A DNA stretch of 64,000 nucleotides. Source: Catenibacillus scindens. Lineage in GTDB: Bacteria > Bacillota > Clostridia > Lachnospirales > Lachnospiraceae. The DNA lies in NCBI RefSeq assembly GCF_014202115.1, contig NZ_JACHFW010000013.1, positions 1-64,000 of the forward strand, given 5' to 3'. A program made the position numbers and the translations under genes. Under the pieces are notes generated by a model that did no database searches, was not told where the DNA came from, and saw nothing but the letters and a program-made list of their open reading frames with translations. Positions 53,078-60,319 of this stretch are shown here, piece by piece; the stretch's first letter is position 1; each line of letters begins with the position of its first letter.

Positions 53078-54973
53078 TTAACGTACTATCAGTATCTCAT
53101 CCAGTTCCTTCACCGGTCCGGAGGAGGTGGCAGAGACATCCGCAAATGCATCCGTGTTGGATACGATAACCGGAGTCGTGATGTCATATCCCGCCTTCAG
53201 GATCTCATCCTTGTCAAACTCCAGGATAACTTCTCCCTTCTTGACTGTATCTCCGGAAGCCTTTTTCGGATAGAAATATTTTCCTTCCAGATTTACCGTG
53301 TCCATACCTACATGTATCAGCAATTCCACACCATCATTGCTGGTCATTCCGACTGCATGACCGGTCTCAAACATCATATCTATTTTTCCGTCAAAGGGGG
53401 CTACCACTTCTCCCTTCTCCGGAATGACAGCGGCGCCTTTTCCCAGGATTCCCTGTGAAAATGTAGCGTCCTTCACCTGATCCAGCGGGATGCACTCTCC
53501 CTGGATAGGGCTCGAAATACGGATTTCTCTTCCCTCCGGAAGGGGAGCGGCTGCAGGCTTGGCTTCTTCTGCCAGAATATCCTCATCGTCCTCGTCCACA
53601 ATGTCTTCAAAACCGATCAGCATAGTGGCGATAAATGCCACAATGATTGTTATGACAATGGTAAGGGCTGCTATCAGAAGGCTGGCCGCTCTGTCCTCCT
53701 CCACATACTGAACAATCGTCACGATTGCCGGTGTTGCGATACCAAAGCATTTCATCTGAAAAAATCCACCGAAGAGTCCACCTGCGACAGCTCCGATGCA
53801 GGCTCCCAGCATTGGCCTTTTCAGTCTCAGTGTCACACCGTAGAGAGCGGGCTCTGTAATACCTGCCACAAGTGCGGAGAATGCGGAAGAGCCTGCCACC
53901 TGTTTAAAATCTTTATTTTTGCTCTTTACGGATACGGCAAGAGAAGCAGCACCCTGCGCCATGTTAGAGCAGAGCTCACCGATACAGATAAAGTTCTCAT
54001 ACCCGGTTGTGGCAATCATACCAAGCTTTATCGGGGTAAATGCATGGTGCATGCCAGCCATGACAACAAACGGATAAATACCGGCCACCAGTCCGATAGC
54101 GATAAAACCGAGCTGGTCATGGATAAAGTATACGACATCTGACAGGACATTGCCGAGGATTGCCCCCAGAGGTCCCAGTACGATCAGGGCAATCGGTGCC
54201 TCGATCAGCACCACCAGCATGGGGCGCAGGAAGTTCTTGGTCACCACGGGCGTAATCTTATCTGCCAACTTCTCCACATACTTTAGGGACCATACTGCCA
54301 GGATGATCGGGATGACCGAGTAGGAATAGGAAGCATAGGTAACCGGAATAAAGCCGAGGAATTTTACCACCTCCCCTGCCTCATTTGCATTACTCATCAG
54401 AGAAATAAAATTGGGATGGAGCATGATAAGCGCAATGCTCGCCGCATAGTACATATTTGTCCCGAATTTCTTTGATGCAGAAATGGCAATCAAAACAGGC
54501 ATAAAGAAAAATGCTCCGTCTCCTATAACACTTAACAGGTTATAGGTATTCCCTTCTGTATCAAGCACACCTATCATGGGCAGCAGCGTCAGAAGCACCT
54601 TGATCATAGCTGCGCCGATGATTGCTGGAATAACCGGCGCCATAATGCCGGAAATCGTGTCCATCAGCATAGAGACGATTCCCTTCTTTTCCTGCTTCTG
54701 GGGTGCCTTCTTCGGAGCCTCGTTTGAGAAGTTGCCAAGCTTATTCAACTCTGCAAAGACATTGGCCACGTCATTTCCTATGATGATCTGGTACTGTCCT
54801 GCCTTCTTCATCACTCCCATAACGCCTTTTGTCTTTTTCACTGCCTCGTCGTCCACAATGGACTCGTCTTTCAGCGTGAATCTTAGCCTGGTCATACAGT
54901 GTACAAGGCTGATCACATTTTCTTTTCCCCCTACACGCTGCAGGATTTTCTTTGCAACACTTGCGTAATCCAT
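53078..54973 (-). CDS. Beta-glucoside PTS transporter, EIIBCA
   Basis: A 631-residue membrane permease that imports and phosphorylates beta-glucosides. Domains in order: EIIB (ISLVHCMTRLRFTLKD with the phospho-Cys near residue 26), EIIC (about 105-460, multiple helices, including GITEPALYGVTLRLKRPM), EIIA (PLPEGREIRISSPIQGE to the end, with LLIHVGMDTV carrying the phospho-His). Order and length match BglF/BglP. Control is by the RAT/terminator at 55023-55110 directly upstream. Confidence 0.95.
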   Translation of the reverse strand: MDYASVAKKILQRVGGKENVISLVHCMTRLRFTLKDESIVDDEAVKKTKGVMGVMKKAGQYQIIIGNDVANVFAELNKLGNFSNEAPKKAPQKQEKKGIVSMLMDTISGIMAPVIPAIIGAAMIKVLLTLLPMIGVLDTEGNTYNLLSVIGDGAFFFMPVLIAISASKKFGTNMYYAASIALIMLHPNFISLMSNANEAGEVVKFLGFIPVTYASYSYSVIPIILAVWSLKYVEKLADKITPVVTKNFLRPMLVVLIEAPIALIVLGPLGAILGNVLSDVVYFIHDQLGFIAIGLVAGIYPFVVMAGMHHAFTPIKLGMIATTGYENFICIGELCSNMAQGAASLAVSVKSKNKDFKQVAGSSAFSALVAGITEPALYGVTLRLKRPMLGACIGAVAGGLFGGFFQMKCFGIATPAIVTIVQYVEEDRAASLLIAALTIVITIIVAFIATMLIGFEDIVDEDDEDILAEEAKPAAAPLPEGREIRISSPIQGECIPLDQVKDATFSQGILGKGAAVIPEKGEVVAPFDGKIDMMFETGHAVGMTSNDGVELLIHVGMDTVNLEGKYFYPKKASGDTVKKGEVILEFDKDEILKAGYDITTPVIVSNTDAFADVSATSSGPVKELDEILIVR

Positions 54974-55022
54974 ATCTTCACCTCATTAGAATAATTAATA
55001 TATGTATCCCGGAAGTATCCGG

Positions 55023-55088
55023 AAAAAGAAAGACCTAGCCTTAAAGAGCACATTTTCCCGGGAAATGTGCCCTTCAGGGCCAGGTCTT
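55023..55088 (-). terminator. LicT-controlled terminator before the PTS gene
   Basis: AAGACCT at 55082-55088 (minus) pairs with AGGTCTT at 55030-55036, with a further internal GCACATTT/AAATGTGC stem, then TCTTTTT. The upper end overlaps the RAT hairpin, so LicT binding would prevent termination. Confidence 0.85.
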
Positions 55089-55110
55089 GCTTAACTGAAT
55101 AATAACAAAC
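55083..55110 (-). promoter_or_regulatory. RAT antiterminator site 2 (before the PTS gene)
   Basis: The minus strand reads GTTTGTTATTA, nine bases, then TAAGCAAGACC, closely matching the site before licT (56048-56077). Confidence 0.8.
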
Positions 55111-55117
55111 CTGCGAA

Positions 55118-55957
55118 CTAGCGGTGCTGTTCGTCCAGTATTCTCTTTATATGAATCAGCAGATACAGCTCCTCATCTATGCTGATCCGGTATCCGTACT
55201 GCTTTTCAATGAATCGGGCCACCTTTTCCACCCCCGTATAGGCATGCCCGTTTTGTGCCACCATTGCCTGGTATATCTCCTCCATGCTATCTTGATAAAC
55301 CTCACCGTCCAGGGCTCTGGCTGAGAAGAATTTTAAATGTGTCAGAAACCTCTGATAGGACACAGAATCCTCGTCAAATTCAATCCTGAAATGTATTTTT
55401 ACAATCTTGATAATGGCATTAATTAGCTCTGTCATCTTCTGCACATCTGAAACCTCGCTGCTCTCAAGCTCTGAGGATATAATGTGCATGGCGATAAATC
55501 CCGCCTCGTCTTCTCCCAGATCAATATCTGTCATCTTCCGTATCCACTCAATGGCCTCCTTGGCCACCCTGTATTCCTGTGGATAAAATTTTCGAATTTC
55601 GTGTCGCATCAGATTCTTAAGGCTAATTCCGCTCTGGTATCTCTCCACAGCGGAATTGATGTGATCTGTCAATGTCACATAGAGGGTATCTCTCACCTTC
55701 AGTCCTGCTTCTCTAGAAGCATTGACTACCTTGCCGGCAATCTCCAGATATTTCTCCGAGATTTCTCTCACCACCTGCTGGAGCCTGTAATTATCCTCCG
55801 CACTCTTCAGACAATAAATCTTCTCCACGCGGGACTTGTCCAGCTCTTCGCCCTTTTTCTTTTTAAAACCAATCCCGACGCCGGTAATGATAATTTCCCG
55901 GCCGCACGGATCCAACGATACAACTGCATTTGTATTCAGAACTCTGATGATCTTCAC
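55118..55957 (-). CDS. licT: BglG/LicT-family transcriptional antiterminator
   Basis: A 279-residue RNA-binding antiterminator. The N-terminal CAT domain (IIRVLNTNAVVSLDPCGREIIITGVGIGFKKK) binds RAT RNA. PRD1 (ITDHINSAVERYQSGI, HEIRKFYPQEY) and PRD2 (CLKSAEDN upstream; GYRISIDEELYLLIHIKRI) carry His residues phosphorylated by the PTS. I choose the GTG at 55957 because the protein then begins VKIIRVLN as in LicT; the open frame upstream runs through the leader terminator. It has its own RAT site, so it is autoregulated. Confidence 0.92.
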   Translation of the reverse strand: MKIIRVLNTNAVVSLDPCGREIIITGVGIGFKKKKGEELDKSRVEKIYCLKSAEDNYRLQQVVREISEKYLEIAGKVVNASREAGLKVRDTLYVTLTDHINSAVERYQSGISLKNLMRHEIRKFYPQEYRVAKEAIEWIRKMTDIDLGEDEAGFIAMHIISSELESSEVSDVQKMTELINAIIKIVKIHFRIEFDEDSVSYQRFLTHLKFFSARALDGEVYQDSMEEIYQAMVAQNGHAYTGVEKVARFIEKQYGYRISIDEELYLLIHIKRILDEQHR

Positions 55958-56001
55958 CTGTTCCTGCCCCCTCCAGCAAGCATCCAAAACGGCTTTACTA
56001 T

Positions 56002-56050
56002 AAAAAAAACTGCCCATAATACTATTATCCCAATCAGTATTATAAACAGT
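56002..56050 (-). terminator. Leader terminator before licT
   Basis: ACTG...ATAATACT pairs with AGTATTAT...CAGT, followed by eight T residues on the minus strand. It begins inside RAT site 1. Confidence 0.85.
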
Positions 56051-56077
56051 CTTGCTTACCATCACGTAATAACAAAC
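56048..56077 (-). promoter_or_regulatory. RAT antiterminator site 1 (before licT)
   Basis: The minus strand reads GTTTGTTATTA, nine bases, GTAAGCAAGACT, the same pattern as site 2. Confidence 0.8.
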
Positions 56078-56395
56078 TTAATTTATGTGTATATATTAAC
56101 AGTTCTCAGTTCATTTGTCCATAGCTATATTTATTTTCATCATATATCATAATTCCCTTCTTTGATTTTTATGCAATATTCCCAAAATCATTTTCTCCGC
56201 TTCAGACAACATGTGGCACTATACCGCTCATCTCAATTCCACAAAATGTATGGATATTCACCACGTCAGTATAGAAATTCGCCCAAGAACACGGACGAAA
56301 TTTGTTGATGAAAGAGCCTTTTTGACCTATGTTAATTTCACCTTTTGAAAGTTGTCCATACTTTGCTTTTATACGCATATGCGTCTATATTACCG

Positions 56396-56446
56396 TTTAC
56401 TCATTTGATACTATATGATATAATAGCTTATGTCATATATCATATA
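56396..56446 (+). promoter_or_regulatory. Promoter and palindrome upstream of the recombinase
   Basis: TTTACT (56396-56401), 17-base spacer, TATAAT (56419-56424). A perfect 10-bp inverted repeat TATATGATAT/ATATCATATA (56412-56421, 56437-56446) overlaps the -10, a likely operator. A sigma-E-like CATATAAT at 56441 is too close to the ribosome site to be its -10. Confidence 0.5.
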
Positions 56447-56461
56447 ATGAGGAGAAACGCA

Positions 56462-58258
56462 ATGAAAGAAAATGAGAATTACGTTGCCATTTATTCCCGA
56501 AAATCAAAATTTACCGGCAAAGGCGAAAGTATCGGAAATCAGATAGAACTCTGTAAAGAATACATTCAGACTCATTATGCTGAAATCCCAAAGGATCATA
56601 TTTTAGTATATGAGGATGAAGGCTTCTCCGGCGGCAATCTAAACCGTCCAGGTTTTAAGAAGATGATGGAAGCTGCAAGAGAACGCAAATTCAAGGCAAT
56701 CATTGTTTACCGTCTTGACAGGATCAGCCGTAATATTAGTGATTTCTCTAATCTGATTGAAGAATTGTCGAGGCTGGACATTGCTTTCACATCCATCCGA
56801 GAGCAGTTTGATACAGGTACACCAATGGGACGAGCCATGATGTATATCGCTTCTGTTTTTTCCCAGCTGGAACGTGAAACTATAGCTGAGCGTATCCGGG
56901 ATAATATGCACGAACTGGCAAAAACCGGACGGTGGCTTGGAGGCACAACTCCCACCGGATATGCTTCAGAATCAGTCCAGAAGGTCACCATAGACGGAAA
57001 GGCAAAGAAAGCCTGCAAACTGAAACTGATACCGGAAGAGGCAGAGATCATCAAATTGATCTTTGATCTATATATTGAATATGACTCATTGACAGCCACA
57101 GAATCGGAATTAATGAAACGGGGGATCAAAACAAAGAATAATAAACACTTCACCCGTTTTTCCATAAAATCCATTTTACAGAATCCAGTCTATATGACCG
57201 CAGATGAAACCGCCTACGATTACCTTGTAAAAGAAAATACAGATCTGAACTCTGATAAGAAAGATTTTGATGGCATCCATGGCATTATGGCATATAATCG
57301 TACCCGTCAGGAAAAAGGAAAGACAGCCACCTATCTTCCGCCCGATGAGTGGATCGTAGCAGTAGGCCTGCATCCGGGGATTATTCCAGGCAAGATATGG
57401 ATTTCCGTCCAGGATTCCCTCAACCGGAATAAAAGTAAAGCCTACCGTAAACCCCGAAATAATGAAGCATTACTCACCGGCTTATTATACTGTACCTGCG
57501 GTAACCGTATGTACCCGAAGATCAGCAAACGGAAAACTGCGAATGGTAAACCGATCTATACTTATGTATGCAAGCTGAAAGAACGCAGCAAACGCACTCT
57601 TTGCAACAGCAAAAATGCCAATGGGAATACCCTGGACGTGGCTGTTATCGAGCAAATCAAACTGCTTGAGGATGACAAAGGCTCTTTTATCGATCAGCTG
57701 GAGCAAAGCAGGAAATTCTATACAAGAAACCGGGCAGTCTATGAAGAGCAGCTTGCTTCTATGCGGAGAGATAAATCCGATATTGAAAGAAAAATCGAAA
57801 GGCTGGTTGATTCCCTTGCAGAGCTTAGCGACAGTATAGCGAAAAATCATGTAGCAAAACGGATCGAACAGTTAAATCAGGAATCTGTTGAGATAGCTTC
57901 CCGAATTCATGAAATGGAAGGACTGACTTCACAGCATGATCTCAGCGATATAGAATTTGATGTTATGCGTCAGTTATTATCAGTTTTCAAAGACAGTATT
58001 GATGAAATGACCGTAGAACAGAAACGCTCTGCAATCCGTACTCTAGTCCGTAAAGTCGTGTGGGACGGCGTCAATGCTCATATTATCTTATTTGGCGCAC
58101 AGGATGATGACATTGAGTATCCGCCGCTCTCCCAGCTCAGCAATGAAACAAACGCTGCGGAGGATGACTTCGAAGAACTGGAACGGTTCAGTGACGTGGA
58201 TTACGAAGATGATGACGATATCCTCACAAAAACCCATCGGGGAGAGGATAGCAAATGA
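56462..58258 (+). CDS. spoIVCA: SpoIVCA-like large serine recombinase
   Basis: A 598-residue large serine recombinase that should excise the element from sigK. Resolvase domain: IYSRKSKFTGKGESIGNQI with catalytic Ser15, and YRLDRISRN, FDTGTPMGRAMMYI. The recombinase domain and a zinc ribbon (LLYCTCGNRMYPK ... RTLCNS) follow, then a long coiled coil (about 430-520). The tail is acidic. Its TGA stop overlaps attR: AAA core then TGA from sigK DNA. In the circle the frame continues 93 codons. ATG at 56462 follows GAGGAG; an upstream ATG would run through the promoter. Confidence 0.92.
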   Translation: MKENENYVAIYSRKSKFTGKGESIGNQIELCKEYIQTHYAEIPKDHILVYEDEGFSGGNLNRPGFKKMMEAARERKFKAIIVYRLDRISRNISDFSNLIEELSRLDIAFTSIREQFDTGTPMGRAMMYIASVFSQLERETIAERIRDNMHELAKTGRWLGGTTPTGYASESVQKVTIDGKAKKACKLKLIPEEAEIIKLIFDLYIEYDSLTATESELMKRGIKTKNNKHFTRFSIKSILQNPVYMTADETAYDYLVKENTDLNSDKKDFDGIHGIMAYNRTRQEKGKTATYLPPDEWIVAVGLHPGIIPGKIWISVQDSLNRNKSKAYRKPRNNEALLTGLLYCTCGNRMYPKISKRKTANGKPIYTYVCKLKERSKRTLCNSKNANGNTLDVAVIEQIKLLEDDKGSFIDQLEQSRKFYTRNRAVYEEQLASMRRDKSDIERKIERLVDSLAELSDSIAKNHVAKRIEQLNQESVEIASRIHEMEGLTSQHDLSDIEFDVMRQLLSVFKDSIDEMTVEQKRSAIRTLVRKVVWDGVNAHIILFGAQDDDIEYPPLSQLSNETNAAEDDFEELERFSDVDYEDDDDILTKTHRGEDSK

Positions 58259-58262
58259 GCTT
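58240..58262 (+). other. Right attachment junction of the skin-like element
   Basis: Element side GGGAGAGGATAGC, core AAA at 58253-58255, sigK side TGAGCTTCTC. Confidence 0.85.
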
Positions 58263-58619
58263 CTCATGATGCTGCGCAGCGAGCGTAAGCTAACAAGGGA
58301 AGTCTCTTTATACGATCCTATCGGCACAGATAAGGAAGGAAATGAGATCAGTCTTTTAGATATTGTGGAAAACCCTGAAATGGATATTGCTGACCGCATC
58401 GCTCTGAAAGGGAGCATACACCAGCTTTATGACAATCTGGATCGGCTCCTTAGCAGCCGCGAAAAAGAAATCATCTGCCGAAGGTACGGCCTTGGCGGCC
58501 AGCCCGCCGCCACCCAAAAAGAAATCGCTGAGAAACTGGGGATTTCCCGAAGCTACGTCAGCCGCATTGAGAAGCGGGCTCTGGAAAAACTCCGCTGCGG
58601 CATGGATTCATGGAAATAA
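58256..58619 (+). CDS. sigK: Sigma-K, C-terminal half
   Basis: The second half of split sigK. From the junction: ELLMMLRSERKLTREVSLYDPIGTDKEGNEISLLDIVEN, then region 4 with DREKEIICRRYGL-like SSREKEIICRRYGL and the helix-turn-helix KEIAEKLGISRSYVSRIEKRALEKL. It has no own promoter or ribosome site in the right phase; the open frame upstream of it is recombinase DNA in another phase. A hairpin at 58626-58672 (ATCCCTT ... AAGGGAT with CGGGCAATA/TATTGCCTG) follows and may end transcription. Confidence 0.93.
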
Positions 58620-58703
58620 AGTAAAATCCCTTCCGGGCAATAAGACATATCTGGCCTATTGCCTGAAAGGGATCTTAAAGATCATAAACATCTATCTGTT
58701 CTG

Positions 58704-58862
58704 TCAGGGCATGGAATTTTCATCCTTATTCTCTTTTTTCTTCGCGGAGGACGCGGAAAATTTTCCAAGGGCCCACACGATGATCATAATGAGAATGATC
58801 GCTGTAAAAATGCCCGCCATGCCTTTTCCCATAATTTCCAATGTTATTATAAAATCATTCAT
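58704..58862 (-). CDS. Small OadG/gamma-like subunit of a sodium-pump decarboxylase
   Basis: A 52-residue protein: MNDFIITLEIMGKGMAGIFT, one transmembrane helix (IILIMIIVWAL), then a Lys/Glu-rich tail ending DENSMP. This is the layout of gamma subunits of membrane-bound biotin decarboxylases (one helix plus a charged tail). GAAGG precedes the ATG. It lies 22 bases after the beta-subunit gene on the same strand, so the two probably form one complex. Confidence 0.72.
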   Translation of the reverse strand: MNDFIITLEIMGKGMAGIFTAIILIMIIVWALGKFSASSAKKKENKDENSMP

Positions 58863-58884
58863 ATATCCAAAACCTTCCCTTCAA

Positions 58885-60021
58885 TCAAAGATAACTGGTA
58901 ACGACCTGGATAACAAGACCGCCGGCTATAACGGAAGCGATCTGCCCGGATACATTGGCTCCGGCAGCATGCATGAGGATAATATTCCCCTTCTCTTCCT
59001 CATTGGCCAGCTTCTGAACAACACGGGAGGCCATAGGGAACGCGGAAATACCCGCAGCGCCAACCATGGGGTTGATCTTGTTCTTTCTGAACAGATTAAG
59101 GATCTTGGCCAGAAGGACGCCGCCTACAGTATCGAAAACGAATGCCAGAAGGCCAATACACATGATCAGGATAGTATCCAGATCAACAAAAGCTTCCGCC
59201 CGCATACTGAAGGAAATAGTAATACCTAACAGGAGGGTAATAAGATTAGTCAGCGTATTCTGAGCTGTATCAGACAATGTGCCGAGGACACCGCACTCGC
59301 GGAGCAGATTACCGAACATCAGGAAACCTACCAGAGCAATGGAAGACGGAGCGACAAAGCCCACAATAATGGTTACAATAATGGGGAAAGCGATACGTAC
59401 AGTCTTTGTAACCATAGCCGGATGATATTCCATATGAATCCGCCGTTCTTTCTTTGTTGTCATAGCTTTAATAACCAGCGGCTGGATAATAGGAACAAGT
59501 GCCATGTAGGAGTAGGCAGCCACGGCGATGGCTCCCACATAATTGGAATCAAGAACCTGGGACACAAGGATAGCTGTAGGACCGTCAGCAGCACCGATAA
59601 TACCTGCAGAAGCTGCGTCCGCCAGGTCAAAGCCAAAAAGAGAAGCTGCGCAGATGGCGAAGAAAATACCAAACTGAGCCGCTGCGCCAAAAAGGAACAT
59701 GACCGGATTGGCCAGAAGCGGTCCGAAATCAATCATGGCGCCGATACCGATAAATAACAGTGTTGGCAATGCCTCTGAGGCTTCGATACCAATATCAAAA
59801 AGCCACTCGATGATACCATTGGTCTCGCCTACGCCGGACATGACCTGATTAAGAACACCGGATAATGGCAAATTGACCAGAATCGCGCCAAAGCCCATGG
59901 GCAGAAGCAGTGTGGGTTCACAGCCTTTCTTAATGGCCAGCCAGATCAGTAAGATTCCAACCAGATACATCACACATTGCTGCCATGTCACGGACATTAT
60001 GCCGTCCAAAAGAAAATCCAT
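58885..60021 (-). CDS. Sodium ion-translocating decarboxylase beta subunit
   Basis: A 378-residue integral membrane protein of the OadB/GcdB/MmdB family, which couples decarboxylation of a biotin-bound carboxyl group to sodium export. Family segments: LLLPMGFGAILVNLPL, LLFIGIGAMIDFGPLLANP, GIIGAADGPTAILVS (the conserved Asp region), MALVPIIQPLVIKAMTT and GAAGISAFPMASRVVQ. The partner alpha and biotin-carrier subunits are not in the window, so the substrate (oxaloacetate, methylmalonyl-CoA or glutaconyl-CoA) is open. A riboswitch-like leader precedes it. Confidence 0.93.
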   Translation of the reverse strand: MDFLLDGIMSVTWQQCVMYLVGILLIWLAIKKGCEPTLLLPMGFGAILVNLPLSGVLNQVMSGVGETNGIIEWLFDIGIEASEALPTLLFIGIGAMIDFGPLLANPVMFLFGAAAQFGIFFAICAASLFGFDLADAASAGIIGAADGPTAILVSQVLDSNYVGAIAVAAYSYMALVPIIQPLVIKAMTTKKERRIHMEYHPAMVTKTVRIAFPIIVTIIVGFVAPSSIALVGFLMFGNLLRECGVLGTLSDTAQNTLTNLITLLLGITISFSMRAEAFVDLDTILIMCIGLLAFVFDTVGGVLLAKILNLFRKNKINPMVGAAGISAFPMASRVVQKLANEEEKGNIILMHAAGANVSGQIASVIAGGLVIQVVTSYL

Positions 60022-60083
60022 AAATAAAACACCCCTTTGTTTGATTTTATCAGCCGTAATTTCAGGTGAGGCACCTTCACTTT

Positions 60084-60131
60084 AAAAAGAAAAGGCTTTT
60101 ATCACGGGCCCAAAGGCCTGTAATAAAAGTC
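60084..60131 (-). terminator. Leader terminator before the sodium-pump subunit
   Basis: Minus strand: GACTTTTATtACAGGCC-ttt-GGGCCCGTGATAAAAGCC then TTTTCTTTTT. Its left arm reuses CTTTTATT, the 3' strand of the aptamer closing stem, so the two folds are mutually exclusive. Confidence 0.85.
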
Positions 60132-60215
60132 TTGCCATTTCAACTTACAAGCGGATATTTCTATCGTCCTGACGCCTGAAAATCCATAAATGTATGGCGG
60201 CTACTCCCTTTTATT
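60122..60215 (-). promoter_or_regulatory. Riboswitch-like leader, possibly cation-sensing
   Basis: The minus strand begins AATAAAAGGGAGTAGCC and ends TGGCAAGACTTTTATT; AATAAAAG pairs with CTTTTATT (60208-60215 with 60122-60129). GGGAGTAG near the 5' side and GTCAGGACGAT in the middle recall the yybP-ykoY (manganese) class; a sodium riboswitch class (DUF1646 motif) would fit the gene better. I cannot decide between them from memory of the consensus. Confidence 0.6.
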
Positions 60216-60251
60216 ATGGATACTTTATCCTCAGCAAACGAGGTTATTGCT

Positions 60252-60281
60252 ATTATACAACAGAAAAAGGGGATATGTCCA
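60252..60281 (-). promoter_or_regulatory. Promoter of the sodium-pump leader
   Basis: TGGACA (60276-60281), 18-base spacer, TATAAT (60252-60257) on the minus strand, 37 bases upstream of the leader's first stem. Confidence 0.65.
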
Positions 60282-60319
60282 GACAAATCAGTGAAAAAAT
60301 AGGGTTCACATGGGATTTT

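Larger units (their letters stand above)
48442..58255 (+). mobile_element. Skin-like sigK-intervening element (9,811 bp)
   Basis: The unit between the two sigK halves. The left junction is GCATTG-A-AAA-ACCTATCCTCTCAC and the right junction is GGGAGAGGATAGC-AAA-TGAGCTTC; the common core is AAA (48442-48444 and 58253-58255). Excision restores sigK in frame. The circle would carry AGAGGATAG-caaaac-CTATCCTCT, a 9-bp perfect inverted repeat of the type bound by serine recombinases. Contents: HTH gene, small protein, STAND NTPase, mobilisation debris, beta-glucoside PTS operon, recombinase. In Bacillus and C. difficile such elements excise in the sporulating mother cell. Confidence 0.9.

Noticed and set aside
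56441-56448. CATATAAT as sigma-E -10 box of the recombinase
   Set aside because: The resulting start point would fall at the ribosome binding site, leaving no leader for translation.
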